64,000 nucleotides of DNA from NCBI RefSeq assembly GCF_938017775.1, contig NZ_CALIIU010000079.1, positions 1-64,000 on the forward strand, written 5' to 3'. The stretch comes from an uncultured Campylobacter sp. (GTDB lineage: Bacteria; Campylobacterota; Campylobacteria; Campylobacterales; Campylobacteraceae). Shown piece after piece: positions 26,440 to 34,954 of this stretch. The notes beneath the pieces were generated by a model that searched no databases, was not told the DNA's origin, and saw only the letters and a program-made list of their open reading frames with translations. Each line of letters starts with the position of its first letter. Positions within the stretch are counted from its first letter, which is position 1. A program made the position numbers and the translations under genes.

Positions 26440-27126
26440 TTAATAGCTTTTTACTTGAATAGGCTCCGATAGCATTTTAGGGACGCCCGGTAATTCATAC
26501 GCTCCCCGGCAGATATTATTTTCGGCATCGGGACCTTTTGCGATGGTGATCGTTTTATTTTCGCCGTCCACGTTGATTAGGAAGCATTTATCTCCCTTTG
26601 TGCTTTTAAGATATGCGGAATTCGCTCCGTTGGGCTCTAGCGGAACATTCGTCATAACCGAAAAATCGGATGCGAATTTGCCTTGGGAGATATAATAAGC
26701 GTCTAGATCGTATTTAACGGTAATTAAATTTGTCGCCAACTTAGAGATCTCCGCATCATCTCTAGTAGTCAGCCCCGGTTCCGCAATCGCTACTGCAGGT
26801 AAAGCGATCGCTACGATGCATACTATAGCTATTACCTTCGATACGGACACTTTTTGGGGCGCTACGTCATATTCGCAGTTTTGTAGCGGCAATGCGGCGA
26901 CGGCAAGAGAGCTTTTATTTTTGCGCGTCATATCGCTAGTAAAGGGCAAAAATAGAAATTTGCCGTATTCCATAAGACCCAATCCCGCGGGAGCGGTCCG
27001 ACTAAAACGGTTAAGGATTGAACCCGACAAATAAGTTAAAATAGCCAAGATCCAACCGCCTAAAAAAACCAAATAATGTTGCCTAAAATACGCATATTTT
27101 ACCTCTTTATAAATTATGTAAATCAA
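26440..27126 (-). CDS. Membrane protein with a pilin-like C-terminal domain, unknown function
   Basis: A 228-residue protein. Residues 1-70 hold a short hydrophobic segment and a GGWILA...PAGLGLMEYGKFLFLPF pattern vaguely like half of a YccF domain. A second helix (KVIAIVCIVAIALPAVAIA, about 93-112) leads straight into a domain with DDAEISKLATNLITVKYDLDAYYISQGKFA, which resembles the alpha1-C region of type IV pilins and pseudopilins; a two-cysteine C-terminal part follows (CFLIN, NNICRGAY). The classical prepilin cleavage site with Glu5 is not visible. No pilin assembly genes adjoin. Placement as a pilin relative is my inference. Confidence 0.55.
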   Translation of the reverse strand: MIYIIYKEVKYAYFRQHYLVFLGGWILAILTYLSGSILNRFSRTAPAGLGLMEYGKFLFLPFTSDMTRKNKSSLAVAALPLQNCEYDVAPQKVSVSKVIAIVCIVAIALPAVAIAEPGLTTRDDAEISKLATNLITVKYDLDAYYISQGKFASDFSVMTNVPLEPNGANSAYLKSTKGDKCFLINVDGENKTITIAKGPDAENNICRGAYELPGVPKMLSEPIQVKSY

Positions 27127-27816
27127 GCAAGCCGCCCGTTACAGACGTTGCACAGCCTACCATTGCTTTTGCGGCGTATTTGATGCGACCTGCACGCTAT
27201 GTCGCACAAAACGAGTCTTGTGCGCGCAAAATCTCCCACGCGCAAAACAACTACGGAATGATAAGGGATGGGGTTTAACGATTGGCAACAAACGCTTTTC
27301 ATCGATAAAATTTTAGCATGCAAATAACTGCGGCAAGGGGTTTAAAAAATTTAAATTTATTTTAAAAAATATTAGAAATTCTAAAATTTCGACGCAGAAA
27401 TTTAAAAAATTTCATAAATTTTTATGAAATTTACAGATCAAAATTTTAAAATTTTTACGGTACGGCGAAGCGAATTCTTAAAATTTTGCTATGGCTTTTA
27501 GCGCAAAATCTTCCCGATAAGGACACAAAACAGAAATTCCAAATCAAATTTTCTCGACGTGAAGCGCTTCCTTAAATTATGAATTTAAAATTTTACATGT
27601 GAAATTTCCACTCTACACAGTGCGGCATATTTCTGCCAAGATAAAATTCGCAAGTAAAATTCCAACCTCGCAAACCCAAAAGCATACAACAATTACTCCT
27701 TGAAATTCTAGCACCGCTTGTCCGCGGACAAATATCGCGTTACTTTACAAAATTTCAGCCTCATGACGCAAGCTCGCCTCGCGCTCTCGCTAGAACGGCG
27801 ATCTGTCCGCACGCCG
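27127..27816. other. 690-bp spacer
   Basis: A/T-rich with AAATTT-type blocks, no credible frame. The 27123-27323 minus frame has no ribosome binding site and no family resemblance. Confidence 0.5.
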
Positions 27817-29160
27817 CTATGGCGTCTCGTCGCCGTCTTGGTCTTGAAGCGCGCTCGCTTCGCCCTCTGCCGCGATCGCCTCGAGGCTTAAAATTTCATC
27901 GACATCCTCCAACCGCGTTACGCCGCTTCCGGCGATGCTTCTGATGCTTGCGTGCATCGCGATCGCTCCGTCTCGCGCACGCGCGATCTGTTTTTCACGC
28001 TGTTTCCAGATGCGCTCCATCGCGTTGCGCTCCTTATTTAGGCTCTCTTGCATGCCGACGAATGCCGAGACGATCGTCTTTATCTGGTTTGCAAACTCGG
28101 GCGAGGTCAGATAGTCGTAGAGCATCGCCGTTTTGCTGTCTTGATTTTGACCCGATCTTTTGGCAAACGCAAGCGCCACGACGTGTTCGCGCAAGACGGC
28201 GCAAAGCCCCTTAAATTCCTCAAACGAGCAGATCCAGATGCTAGGATCGCTCGGCGCTTGGTGCAGCCTAGGGCTGTGAGGCGGCATCTGCTCGGTGACG
28301 ATAACGCCGATCTGCGCGCCCTCGCCTATCATATCGTCTTTGAGTTTGTCGATCCATTTGGGCTCGAAGCTTTTCGTGCGCTTGCTCTCGTATAAAATTT
28401 TACCGCAGCCCGCAAACTCCCTCGTATGCACCATCTGCACGCAGTCTGCGCCGCGCGCGCCCTTTTTGACCTCATCTATCTCGTCCAAAGGAAAGCTTAG
28501 CCGCAGATACTCCTGTAGCGCAAGCTCCTGCACCTCGCCCTGAAGCTGCTGCGAGCCCACCTCCGAGCGGCGCTTGAGCTCGTTTATTTGGCCGATTAGA
28601 CTTTGGATCTGCTCATCTTTTTGGCGGAATTTCAGCTCGTTTTCCTGTGAAATTTGCTTCGAAAGCCGCTCACGCTCTTGGTTTACGCGGTTGGTTAGCT
28701 CGATCTCGGATTTGGCTTTATTCTCGGCTTCAAGCTCGCTAAATTTACGCTTTTGCGCCTCCATTTCGGCCTTTATTAAATTTAGCTCCGAAATTCTTTG
28801 CGATTTTTCTTGCAGCTCCTTTTGTAAAATTTCAAATTTCGCCGCGTTTTCGCTCTCGATCTGAGATTTTGCGAGCGCTAAAATTTTCTCCCGCTCGCTG
28901 TTTAGCGCGGAATCGGTCGCCGCTTTTACGCGCTGCTCGAATGCGTTTTCCTTCGCTTGCAGTTGCGCCAGATGCTTCGCGTACTCCTCGCGCTTAGCGG
29001 CGATCTCGGCTTCAAATTTAAGCGTGGCTTCGTTTTGCTGCTGCTGCCACTTTCGCTTCTGCTGTAAAATTTCATCTTCAAATTTAGCTTTGATATCGCG
29101 CTGCAGCGCCTCGTCTATATCGATCAAAGAGCCGCAGTGCGGGCACTTTACGTTAGCCAT
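27817..29160 (-). CDS. DUF2130 protein: zinc ribbon, coiled coil, nuclease-like domain
   Basis: A 447-residue protein. An N-terminal single CPHCG knuckle (residues 5-9), a long charged coiled coil (about 15-200, rich in Gln/Glu/Lys) and the DUF2130 domain (about 205-390) are seen. The DUF2130 part carries KKGARGADC and YESKRTK with a downstream acidic pattern, in keeping with a restriction-endonuclease-like fold. Function is not established; a DNA-repair or topological role has been guessed. It begins within the last eight bases of putP, so it is coupled to that gene. The C-terminal 40 residues are acidic and low in complexity. Confidence 0.8.
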   Translation of the reverse strand: MANVKCPHCGSLIDIDEALQRDIKAKFEDEILQQKRKWQQQQNEATLKFEAEIAAKREEYAKHLAQLQAKENAFEQRVKAATDSALNSEREKILALAKSQIESENAAKFEILQKELQEKSQRISELNLIKAEMEAQKRKFSELEAENKAKSEIELTNRVNQERERLSKQISQENELKFRQKDEQIQSLIGQINELKRRSEVGSQQLQGEVQELALQEYLRLSFPLDEIDEVKKGARGADCVQMVHTREFAGCGKILYESKRTKSFEPKWIDKLKDDMIGEGAQIGVIVTEQMPPHSPRLHQAPSDPSIWICSFEEFKGLCAVLREHVVALAFAKRSGQNQDSKTAMLYDYLTSPEFANQIKTIVSAFVGMQESLNKERNAMERIWKQREKQIARARDGAIAMHASIRSIAGSGVTRLEDVDEILSLEAIAAEGEASALQDQDGDETP

Positions 29161-30661
29161 TTTTACTTCCCAAACTCTGCTCTTTCATCTTTTCAAATTC
29201 CTGCGAAATTTGCGCGGCATTGGGCTCGTCCGCCATCTTATCGAGCACGGAGTTGTAGCGATTTACGAGCAGTATCGCAAGCGCCGAAAAGCAAAAGCCC
29301 GGCAGCAGCTCGTAAACGAGGGCCGAAAGCCCCGATAAAATCCAGCAAATGACCGTGATACCGCCTACGAGCATACCCACCAAAGCCGAGAGCGCGCTCA
29401 TCTTTTTAGAATACAGGCTGAAAAGCAGCACCGCGCCAAAGCTCGCGCCAAATCCCGCCCAGGCGTTGCCCACGACGTTTAACACCGTATCGTTTGAGCC
29501 AAACGCCAAGATCGCGGCGAGCGCGGCGATGATCACTACGGCGATACGGCTGCTTAGCGTCTGCGTGCGCTCGCTCACCTCTTTTTTATAAAACGCGAAG
29601 ATAAAATCTTTCGTAACGGCGCTCGCGCTTACCAAAAGCTGGCTTGAGATGGTGCTCATAATCGCCGCCAGTACCGCAGAGATTATCACGCCCAGGATAA
29701 ATGGATGAAAGAAAATTTTACCGAGCTCTAGGAAAATTTTTTCGGGATCGTCTATGCTAAGACCTTTTTGCGAAAAATACACAAAGCCGATCAGACCGCT
29801 AAGCATCGCGCCCGCAAGACCTAGCACCATCCACGAAATCCCGATGCGGCGCGCGCTATCAAGCTCGCGCGAGCTTCTAATCGCCATAAAGCGCACGATG
29901 ATGTGCGGCTGCCCGAAGTATCCGAGCCCCCAAGCAAGCAGGCCTAAAACGCCCAAGAAGCTTTGATTGTAAAATAGATCTAAGTGGCTCGCGCCGTATA
30001 GCCGCACCTGCGCAAAAAAGGAGCTGTCCGCAGGGATCTGCAGCGCGCGGTAAGAAAACAGAGGGATCAAAATAAGCACCGCAAACATCAGCGCCCCTTG
30101 AAACGCATCCGTGATCGCGACGGCCTTAAATCCGCCGAAAAAGGTATAAAACACGACGATTAAGATCGTAGCGATCGCGCCGTAGGTGAAATTTAGCCCG
30201 AAAAAGCTCTCAAAGGTCTTGCCGCCTGCGATGATGCCACTGCTAACATAGAGCGTAAAAAATATGATGATCAAAAGCCCCGAGATGATGCGAAGCGTCT
30301 TGGTATGGTCTTTGAAGCGGTTTTCTAAAAAATCTGGGATCGTGACGCTGTCGCTTGCTACCTCGGTGTAAATTCTAAGCCTTTTAGCAAGAAATTTATA
30401 ATTGCACCACGCGCCCACGCAAAGTCCTAGGGCGATCCAGATATTGCAAATCCCCGTCGCAAACATCGCACCCGGCACTCCCAAAAGCATCCAGCCGCTC
30501 ATATCGCTAGCACCTGCGCTAAGCGCCGTTACGAATGGGCCCAGGCGGCGGTTATCGAGCAGATACTCGCTTAAACTCGCATTCTTGTCATAATAATACC
30601 TACCTATAAAAATAAGCGCGCCGAAATATATCGCGATTGCGCAATAGGTCCAAAAGCTCAT
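29153..30661 (-). CDS. putP: Sodium/proline symporter
   Basis: A 502-residue SSS-family carrier with about 13 helices. The N-terminal SEYLLDNRRLGPFVTALSAGASDMSGWMLLG region, GIAPGGKTFESFFG-like loop (here GIIAGGKTFESFFG) and SWMVLGLAGAM fit PutP, importing proline with Na+. Proline is a respiratory substrate in Campylobacter. No putA is in the window. An eight-base overlap links it to the DUF2130 gene downstream. Confidence 0.9.
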   Translation of the reverse strand: MSFWTYCAIAIYFGALIFIGRYYYDKNASLSEYLLDNRRLGPFVTALSAGASDMSGWMLLGVPGAMFATGICNIWIALGLCVGAWCNYKFLAKRLRIYTEVASDSVTIPDFLENRFKDHTKTLRIISGLLIIIFFTLYVSSGIIAGGKTFESFFGLNFTYGAIATILIVVFYTFFGGFKAVAITDAFQGALMFAVLILIPLFSYRALQIPADSSFFAQVRLYGASHLDLFYNQSFLGVLGLLAWGLGYFGQPHIIVRFMAIRSSRELDSARRIGISWMVLGLAGAMLSGLIGFVYFSQKGLSIDDPEKIFLELGKIFFHPFILGVIISAVLAAIMSTISSQLLVSASAVTKDFIFAFYKKEVSERTQTLSSRIAVVIIAALAAILAFGSNDTVLNVVGNAWAGFGASFGAVLLFSLYSKKMSALSALVGMLVGGITVICWILSGLSALVYELLPGFCFSALAILLVNRYNSVLDKMADEPNAAQISQEFEKMKEQSLGSKNG

Positions 30662-30788
30662 CGTTGCCTCCTTTTAAAAAAGCTAATTTTACTCTATTTC
30701 AAATAAAATTTTACTTTCGGAATTTAGCCAGATTTTAACGAAATTTTAGTATTCTTGCCGTTTAAATTTTAAGAAAAAGGCGCCTTGG

Positions 30789-31493
30789 TTGAACGAGAAA
30801 ATTTTAAAGGTCGTATTTGTTTTGACTGTAATCGCCGTGGGGCTTTATTTCACCTATCCCGAACTGAGCGAAGCGCAAAAAATTTCATACGCCAAAAGCT
30901 ATGGCATTACTCTTATTTTGACCTCCGGCGGCATTGTGATCGGTATCGCATTAGGATTTATGCTGGCATTTTTAAAATTTCTAAACAATAAATTTTTAAG
31001 CTTCATTATCGACGAATACGTAGATATCATCCGCGGAACTCCAATCGTTATCCAGCTGATGGTGTTCGTGTTTATTATCTTTGCTATGTGGAGCAATAAT
31101 ATCGCAGCTGCGATCTTTGCGCTGGGGCTTAATAGCTCAGCCTACGTCGCAGAGATCGTGCGCAGCGGCATAAACAGCGTCGATCGCGGCCAGATGGAAG
31201 CTGCGCGCGCGATGGGTCTAGGCTACGGCACGGCGATGAAAGAGATCGTCTTTCCGCAAGCGATAAAAAACATTTTGCCCGCGCTTGCGAATGAGTTTAT
31301 AAGCCTTTTTAAAGAAACCTCGGTCGTGGGCCTCGTAGCAATTACCGATCTTACGTTTTTTTCAAAAAGCATGCAGGCTGCGCTTTATACCGTCCAGCCG
31401 ATACTTTTTGCCGCAGTGCTTTACTACGCAAGCGTGAAATTTTTCTCGTTTTTAGTAAAAATGCTAGAAAGTAGGTTAAACCGCAATGATTGA
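30789..31493 (+). CDS. Amino acid ABC transporter permease
   Basis: A 234-residue permease of the His/Glu/Gln/Arg group. Helices, then the EAA loop EAARAMGLGYGTAMKEIVFPQAIKNILPAL, which docks the ATPase. TTG start at 30789 with AAAAGG upstream; no ATG fits. First gene of a permease-ATPase-binding protein operon, all in line. A single permease gene implies a homodimer. The N-terminal helix plus the short TYPELSEAQKISYAKSYG insertion precede the core. Confidence 0.88.
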   Translation: MNEKILKVVFVLTVIAVGLYFTYPELSEAQKISYAKSYGITLILTSGGIVIGIALGFMLAFLKFLNNKFLSFIIDEYVDIIRGTPIVIQLMVFVFIIFAMWSNNIAAAIFALGLNSSAYVAEIVRSGINSVDRGQMEAARAMGLGYGTAMKEIVFPQAIKNILPALANEFISLFKETSVVGLVAITDLTFFSKSMQAALYTVQPILFAAVLYYASVKFFSFLVKMLESRLNRND

Positions 31494-32214
31494 AATATCA
31501 AATTTAACCAAATCCTACGGCAATTTATCGGTGTTAAAAGGAATTTCAAAGACCATAAATAAAGGCGATATCGTAGCTATTATCGGTCCAAGCGGCGGCG
31601 GTAAATCAACCTTTTTGCGCTGCTTAAATCTGCTTGAAATTCCAAGCGGCGGCACTATTAAAATAGACGGCGAGGATATTACAGATAAGCACACCGATAT
31701 TAATAAAATTCGCCGCAAAGTTAGTATGGTGTTTCAGCATTTCAACCTCTTTGCAAATAAAAATGTGCTGGAAAATTTAACTCTAGCGCCCATAAAAGCG
31801 GGTATCTATACTAAAGAACAAGCCTACGCAAAAGCAGAGGAGCTGCTGCAAAAGGTCGGTCTTAGCGATAAGGCCTATACTTATCCGCACAAGCTTAGCG
31901 GTGGGCAAAAGCAACGCATCGCAATCGCTAGAAGTTTGGCGGTAAATCCGGACGTGATTTTATTCGACGAGCCTACCTCGGCACTAGATCCCGAGATGAT
32001 AGGCGAGGTGTTAGGTATAATGAAAGAGGTCGCCAAAGAGGGCATTACGATGCTTGTGGTAACTCATGAGATGGGCTTTGCACGCAATGTCGCAAATAGG
32101 ATTTTTTTTATGGAGGGCGGTAAGATCGCTGTGGACGATACGCCTAAAAACGTATTTGAAAATCCGCAAAATCCGAGATTGAAAGAATTTTTAAATAAAA
32201 TTTTAAACCACTAA
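31486..32214 (+). CDS. Amino acid ABC transporter ATP-binding protein (GlnQ-like)
   Basis: A 242-residue polar amino acid importer ATPase. Walker A GPSGGGKST, Q-loop VFQHFNLF, signature LSGGQKQRIAIARSL, Walker B VILFDEPTSALDPE and the H-loop VVTHEMGFAR are complete. It overlaps the permease gene by eight bases and ends eleven bases before the binding protein gene. Confidence 0.95.
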   Translation: MIEISNLTKSYGNLSVLKGISKTINKGDIVAIIGPSGGGKSTFLRCLNLLEIPSGGTIKIDGEDITDKHTDINKIRRKVSMVFQHFNLFANKNVLENLTLAPIKAGIYTKEQAYAKAEELLQKVGLSDKAYTYPHKLSGGQKQRIAIARSLAVNPDVILFDEPTSALDPEMIGEVLGIMKEVAKEGITMLVVTHEMGFARNVANRIFFMEGGKIAVDDTPKNVFENPQNPRLKEFLNKILNH

Positions 32215-32225
32215 AGGAGAGGGAA

Positions 32226-32966
32226 ATGAAAAAATTTATTAGATTTCTAGTTGCGGGCGCTTTGCTTTGCGGCTCGCTGGTCGCTAAGGACATCACCAAA
32301 GATACGCTCATCGTAGGCACGAATGCCGAGTATCCGCCGTTTGAGTTCGTGGATGAAAACTCCAAAGTCACCGGCTTTGATATGGATCTGGTAGCCGAGC
32401 TTGCCAAGCGCGCGGGGGTGAAATACGAAATTTTAAATATGAGCTTTGACGGGCTGATCCCTGCGATTAAAAGCGGCAAAATCGATATGATCGCCTCGGG
32501 AATGAGCGCGACACCGGCTCGTAAAAAGGCTATCGATTTCACAGCTCCTTACTATAAAGTCGAAAATTTATATGTCAAGCGCAAGGATGATAGCTCGTTA
32601 AATTCTAAGGCGGATCTACAGGGTAAGCGTCTTGCCGCGCAGCTAGGTACCATTCAAGAGCTTGCGATCAGAGATATCAAAGGTGCCGAGGTTAGCGCTA
32701 CGGAAAACGTTTTTGTAGCCGTCATGTCGCTTAAAAACAAAAAGATCGACGCGCTTTGCGTGGATTCATCCGTAGGCTACGAATATCTTAAGAAAAACGA
32801 CGATCTAACCGCATTTTTTAAAGAATCCGACGGCAGCGAAGGTTTTTCGATCGCATTCGATAAGGGCAAGTATCCCGAGCTGCTCGCTAAATTTAACGCG
32901 GCGCTTGAGGAGATGAAAAAGGACGGAAGCTACGAAAAGCTTTTGGAAAAGTATAATTTAAAATAA
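32226..32966 (+). CDS. Periplasmic amino acid-binding protein (SBP_bac_3)
   Basis: A 246-residue family-3 solute-binding protein with a signal peptide (about residues 1-20). The core has TLIVGTNAEYPPFEF, VTGFDMDLVAELAKR and the hinge MSATPARKKAIDFTAPYY. AGGAGAGGG ribosome binding site. The fold suggests basic or polar amino acids; the exact ligand is not readable. Works with the two genes before it. Confidence 0.92.
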   Translation: MKKFIRFLVAGALLCGSLVAKDITKDTLIVGTNAEYPPFEFVDENSKVTGFDMDLVAELAKRAGVKYEILNMSFDGLIPAIKSGKIDMIASGMSATPARKKAIDFTAPYYKVENLYVKRKDDSSLNSKADLQGKRLAAQLGTIQELAIRDIKGAEVSATENVFVAVMSLKNKKIDALCVDSSVGYEYLKKNDDLTAFFKESDGSEGFSIAFDKGKYPELLAKFNAALEEMKKDGSYEKLLEKYNLK

Positions 32967-32979
32967 TTCGCAAAATTTA

Positions 32980-33009
32980 GGCGCAAATTCCTCTCATAGA
33001 ATTTGCGCC
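32980..33009. other. 10-bp stem hairpin behind the ABC transporter operon
   Basis: GGCGCAAATT and AATTTGCGCC flank a ten-base loop. There is no T-run after it on the plus strand, so it may be a weak terminator or a 3' stabiliser. Confidence 0.4.
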
Positions 33010-33025
33010 GTCTAAGAGGAATCCT

Positions 33026-33562
33026 ATGAAAAAGATATTTTTGACACTTGCGATTTTGCTCTGCACGCAGAGCTTTGCGGAGCAAAAAGACAGATACGGC
33101 ATCGCTGCGTTTGCAGGTCTTGGCAATGACGGCAGAAGCTTCGTTTTTACTTTCAGAAAGGCTCAAAAAGATCGCTTCTTTCCATGCGACTTAAAAAATT
33201 TAAACATAATCGCCGCGGGCGCTTCTAGGTGCATAACGGACGCCAAAGAGCTAAGGAAATTCGACAAAGAATATAAAAAAGCTCTTGAGTCCGTGATAAA
33301 ACCTGGCAAGCGCTACTACGTAAATTTAATCGATCGCGGCAATGACGCCTATGTCTGCGATGCAAGCGATCCTAAAAGCAATCTGCGATTGGACCTAGTG
33401 GCGGCGGGATTTGCCGTACCGATAACCGACGATAGCGAACTTCTTTTAAAAGCCGCTGAGGAAGCCAAAGAGGCTAAACGCGGAATGTATAGCGCAAAAT
33501 TTTGGGATGTTACTAACTGCATTCTAAACGGCGTGCCGATGCCGAAAAAGATAGATGAGTGA
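33026..33562 (+). CDS. Secreted SNase-like domain protein
   Basis: A 178-residue exported protein (signal peptide to about residue 19). The C-terminal half resembles the staphylococcal-nuclease fold: RLDLVAAGFAVP followed by EEAKEAKRGMYSAKFW, as in the NLELVRAGYA...AEAKAKKRGLW region. I do not see the HDGDT calcium motif or the catalytic Arg/Glu set, so a non-catalytic or divergent member is likely. Strong AGGA before ATG. The TGA overlaps the thiE start. Confidence 0.5.
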   Translation: MKKIFLTLAILLCTQSFAEQKDRYGIAAFAGLGNDGRSFVFTFRKAQKDRFFPCDLKNLNIIAAGASRCITDAKELRKFDKEYKKALESVIKPGKRYYVNLIDRGNDAYVCDASDPKSNLRLDLVAAGFAVPITDDSELLLKAAEEAKEAKRGMYSAKFWDVTNCILNGVPMPKKIDE

Positions 33563-34169
33563 AATTTACGCGCTTAGCGACGATGCTTTAACGCCGCCGC
33601 AAACTATCTTTTCGCAGATAGATGAAATTTTACGCTGCGGCGTAAAGCTCGTGCAGTACCGCAGCAAGCTCGCCGTGAGGGATGAAGCTTTAATCCGCTC
33701 TCTCATCGGTCTTTGCGAGGATTACGGCGCCAAACTCATCATCAACGACGATGCGGCGCTTGCCAAAAAGCTTGGCGCACACGGCGTGCATATCGGCAAA
33801 GGTGACGGCGAGACGGCGCAGGTGCGCGAGTTTTTAGGCGCGGATGAGATAGTCGGCGTTAGTTGCTATGCTGATCTTGCTCGCGCGCAAAAGGCCGAGG
33901 CACAGGGTGCTAGCTATGTAGCCTTCGGCTCGCTAAGGCGCGGCAAGACAAAGCCTAATGCGCCGCTTTGCCCCGATGCGCTCGTGCAAGAGGCGCGAAA
34001 ATCTTTAAACCTTCCAATCGCCGTAATCGGAGGTATAAATTTAGAAAATTTAAATGAAATTTTAGCCCTAAAGCCTGATTATATCGCAATGGTAGAGGCG
34101 ATCTACAGGCCCGCTTCGATCACTCAGAATTTAACAAATTTAAAGGAAAAAATGGATGAATATATTTGA
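33555..34169 (+). CDS. thiE: Thiamine phosphate synthase (ThiE/TenI family)
   Basis: A 204-residue TIM barrel joining HMP-PP and HET-P to thiamine phosphate. Phosphate and substrate loops are visible: LVQYRSK, LIINDDAALAKKLGAHGVHIGKGD, SYVAFGSLRRGKTKP and AVIGGINLENL. The ThiE-TenI group shares these; TenI (aminotransferase-like tautomerase) is the alternative, but the intact NDD and GxTKP-like loop favours ThiE. No TPP riboswitch is expected, as it sits inside an operon. It overlaps both neighbours. Confidence 0.82.
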   Translation: MSEIYALSDDALTPPQTIFSQIDEILRCGVKLVQYRSKLAVRDEALIRSLIGLCEDYGAKLIINDDAALAKKLGAHGVHIGKGDGETAQVREFLGADEIVGVSCYADLARAQKAEAQGASYVAFGSLRRGKTKPNAPLCPDALVQEARKSLNLPIAVIGGINLENLNEILALKPDYIAMVEAIYRPASITQNLTNLKEKMDEYI

Positions 34170-34932
34170 CGCCGTGATTTTAGGCATCGTCGAAGGGCTG
34201 ACGGAATTTCTGCCCGTAAGCTCGACCGGGCACATGATCCTAGCTGCGAAACTGATGGGCTTGCAGCAGACCGATACGCTTAAATGCTTCGAAGTCGTTA
34301 TCCAGCTAGGCTCGATCCTAGCGGTCGTTGCGATATTTTATAAGCGGCTTTTAGTCGATTTTAAGCTCTGGTGTAAGCTCGTCGTAGGCTTCATCCCTAC
34401 AGCCGCGATCGGATTTTTGCTCTATAAAAGCATCAAATCGCTATTTGTGCCGCAGACCGTCGCCTACGCGCTGATCGGTTGGGGCATTATTTTTATCGCG
34501 GTCGAGCTCTTTCGCAAGGCGCGCCCGAGAGAAGGCGAGCTGGAGCATCTGGATCAAATTTCATACGTGCAGGCCTTCATCATCGGGCTTTCGCAATGTT
34601 TTGCGATGGTGCCGGGCACTTCGCGCAGCGGCGCCACCATCATCGCAGGGCTTTTGTGCGGGCTAAGCAGAAACCTAGCCGCGCGCTTTAGCTTCCTACT
34701 CGCGATCCCTACGATGTTTGCGGCGACTTTTTACGATACCTATAAAAATTTAGACACCTTCGCGCAAAACTCCGACAATATCACGACCTTTCTCATAGGC
34801 GGCGTAGTGGCGTTTATAGTGGCACTTGCGGCGATCAAGCTATTTCTAAGCTTCGTTTCGAAGTTTGATTTCATCCCATTTGGAATTTATAGAATTTTAA
34901 TCGGCGCCATCTTTTTCATCTTCGTTTTTTAA
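34156..34932 (+). CDS. uppP: Undecaprenyl-diphosphatase
   Basis: A 258-residue polytopic membrane phosphatase (BacA/UppP) recycling undecaprenyl pyrophosphate for peptidoglycan and glycan synthesis. Motif 1 EGLTEFLPVSSTGH (residues 11-24) and motif 2 PGTSRSGAT (about 152-160) are both present. Overexpression confers bacitracin resistance in other bacteria. It overlaps thiE by 14 bases and is 22 bp ahead of the PEtn transferase gene. Confidence 0.95.
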   Translation: MNIFDAVILGIVEGLTEFLPVSSTGHMILAAKLMGLQQTDTLKCFEVVIQLGSILAVVAIFYKRLLVDFKLWCKLVVGFIPTAAIGFLLYKSIKSLFVPQTVAYALIGWGIIFIAVELFRKARPREGELEHLDQISYVQAFIIGLSQCFAMVPGTSRSGATIIAGLLCGLSRNLAARFSFLLAIPTMFAATFYDTYKNLDTFAQNSDNITTFLIGGVVAFIVALAAIKLFLSFVSKFDFIPFGIYRILIGAIFFIFVF

Positions 34933-34954
34933 ACGCAATCATCAAAGGAATTTC

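Noticed and set aside
33400..33560. TPP riboswitch before thiE
   Set aside because: thiE starts inside the preceding gene, leaving no leader.
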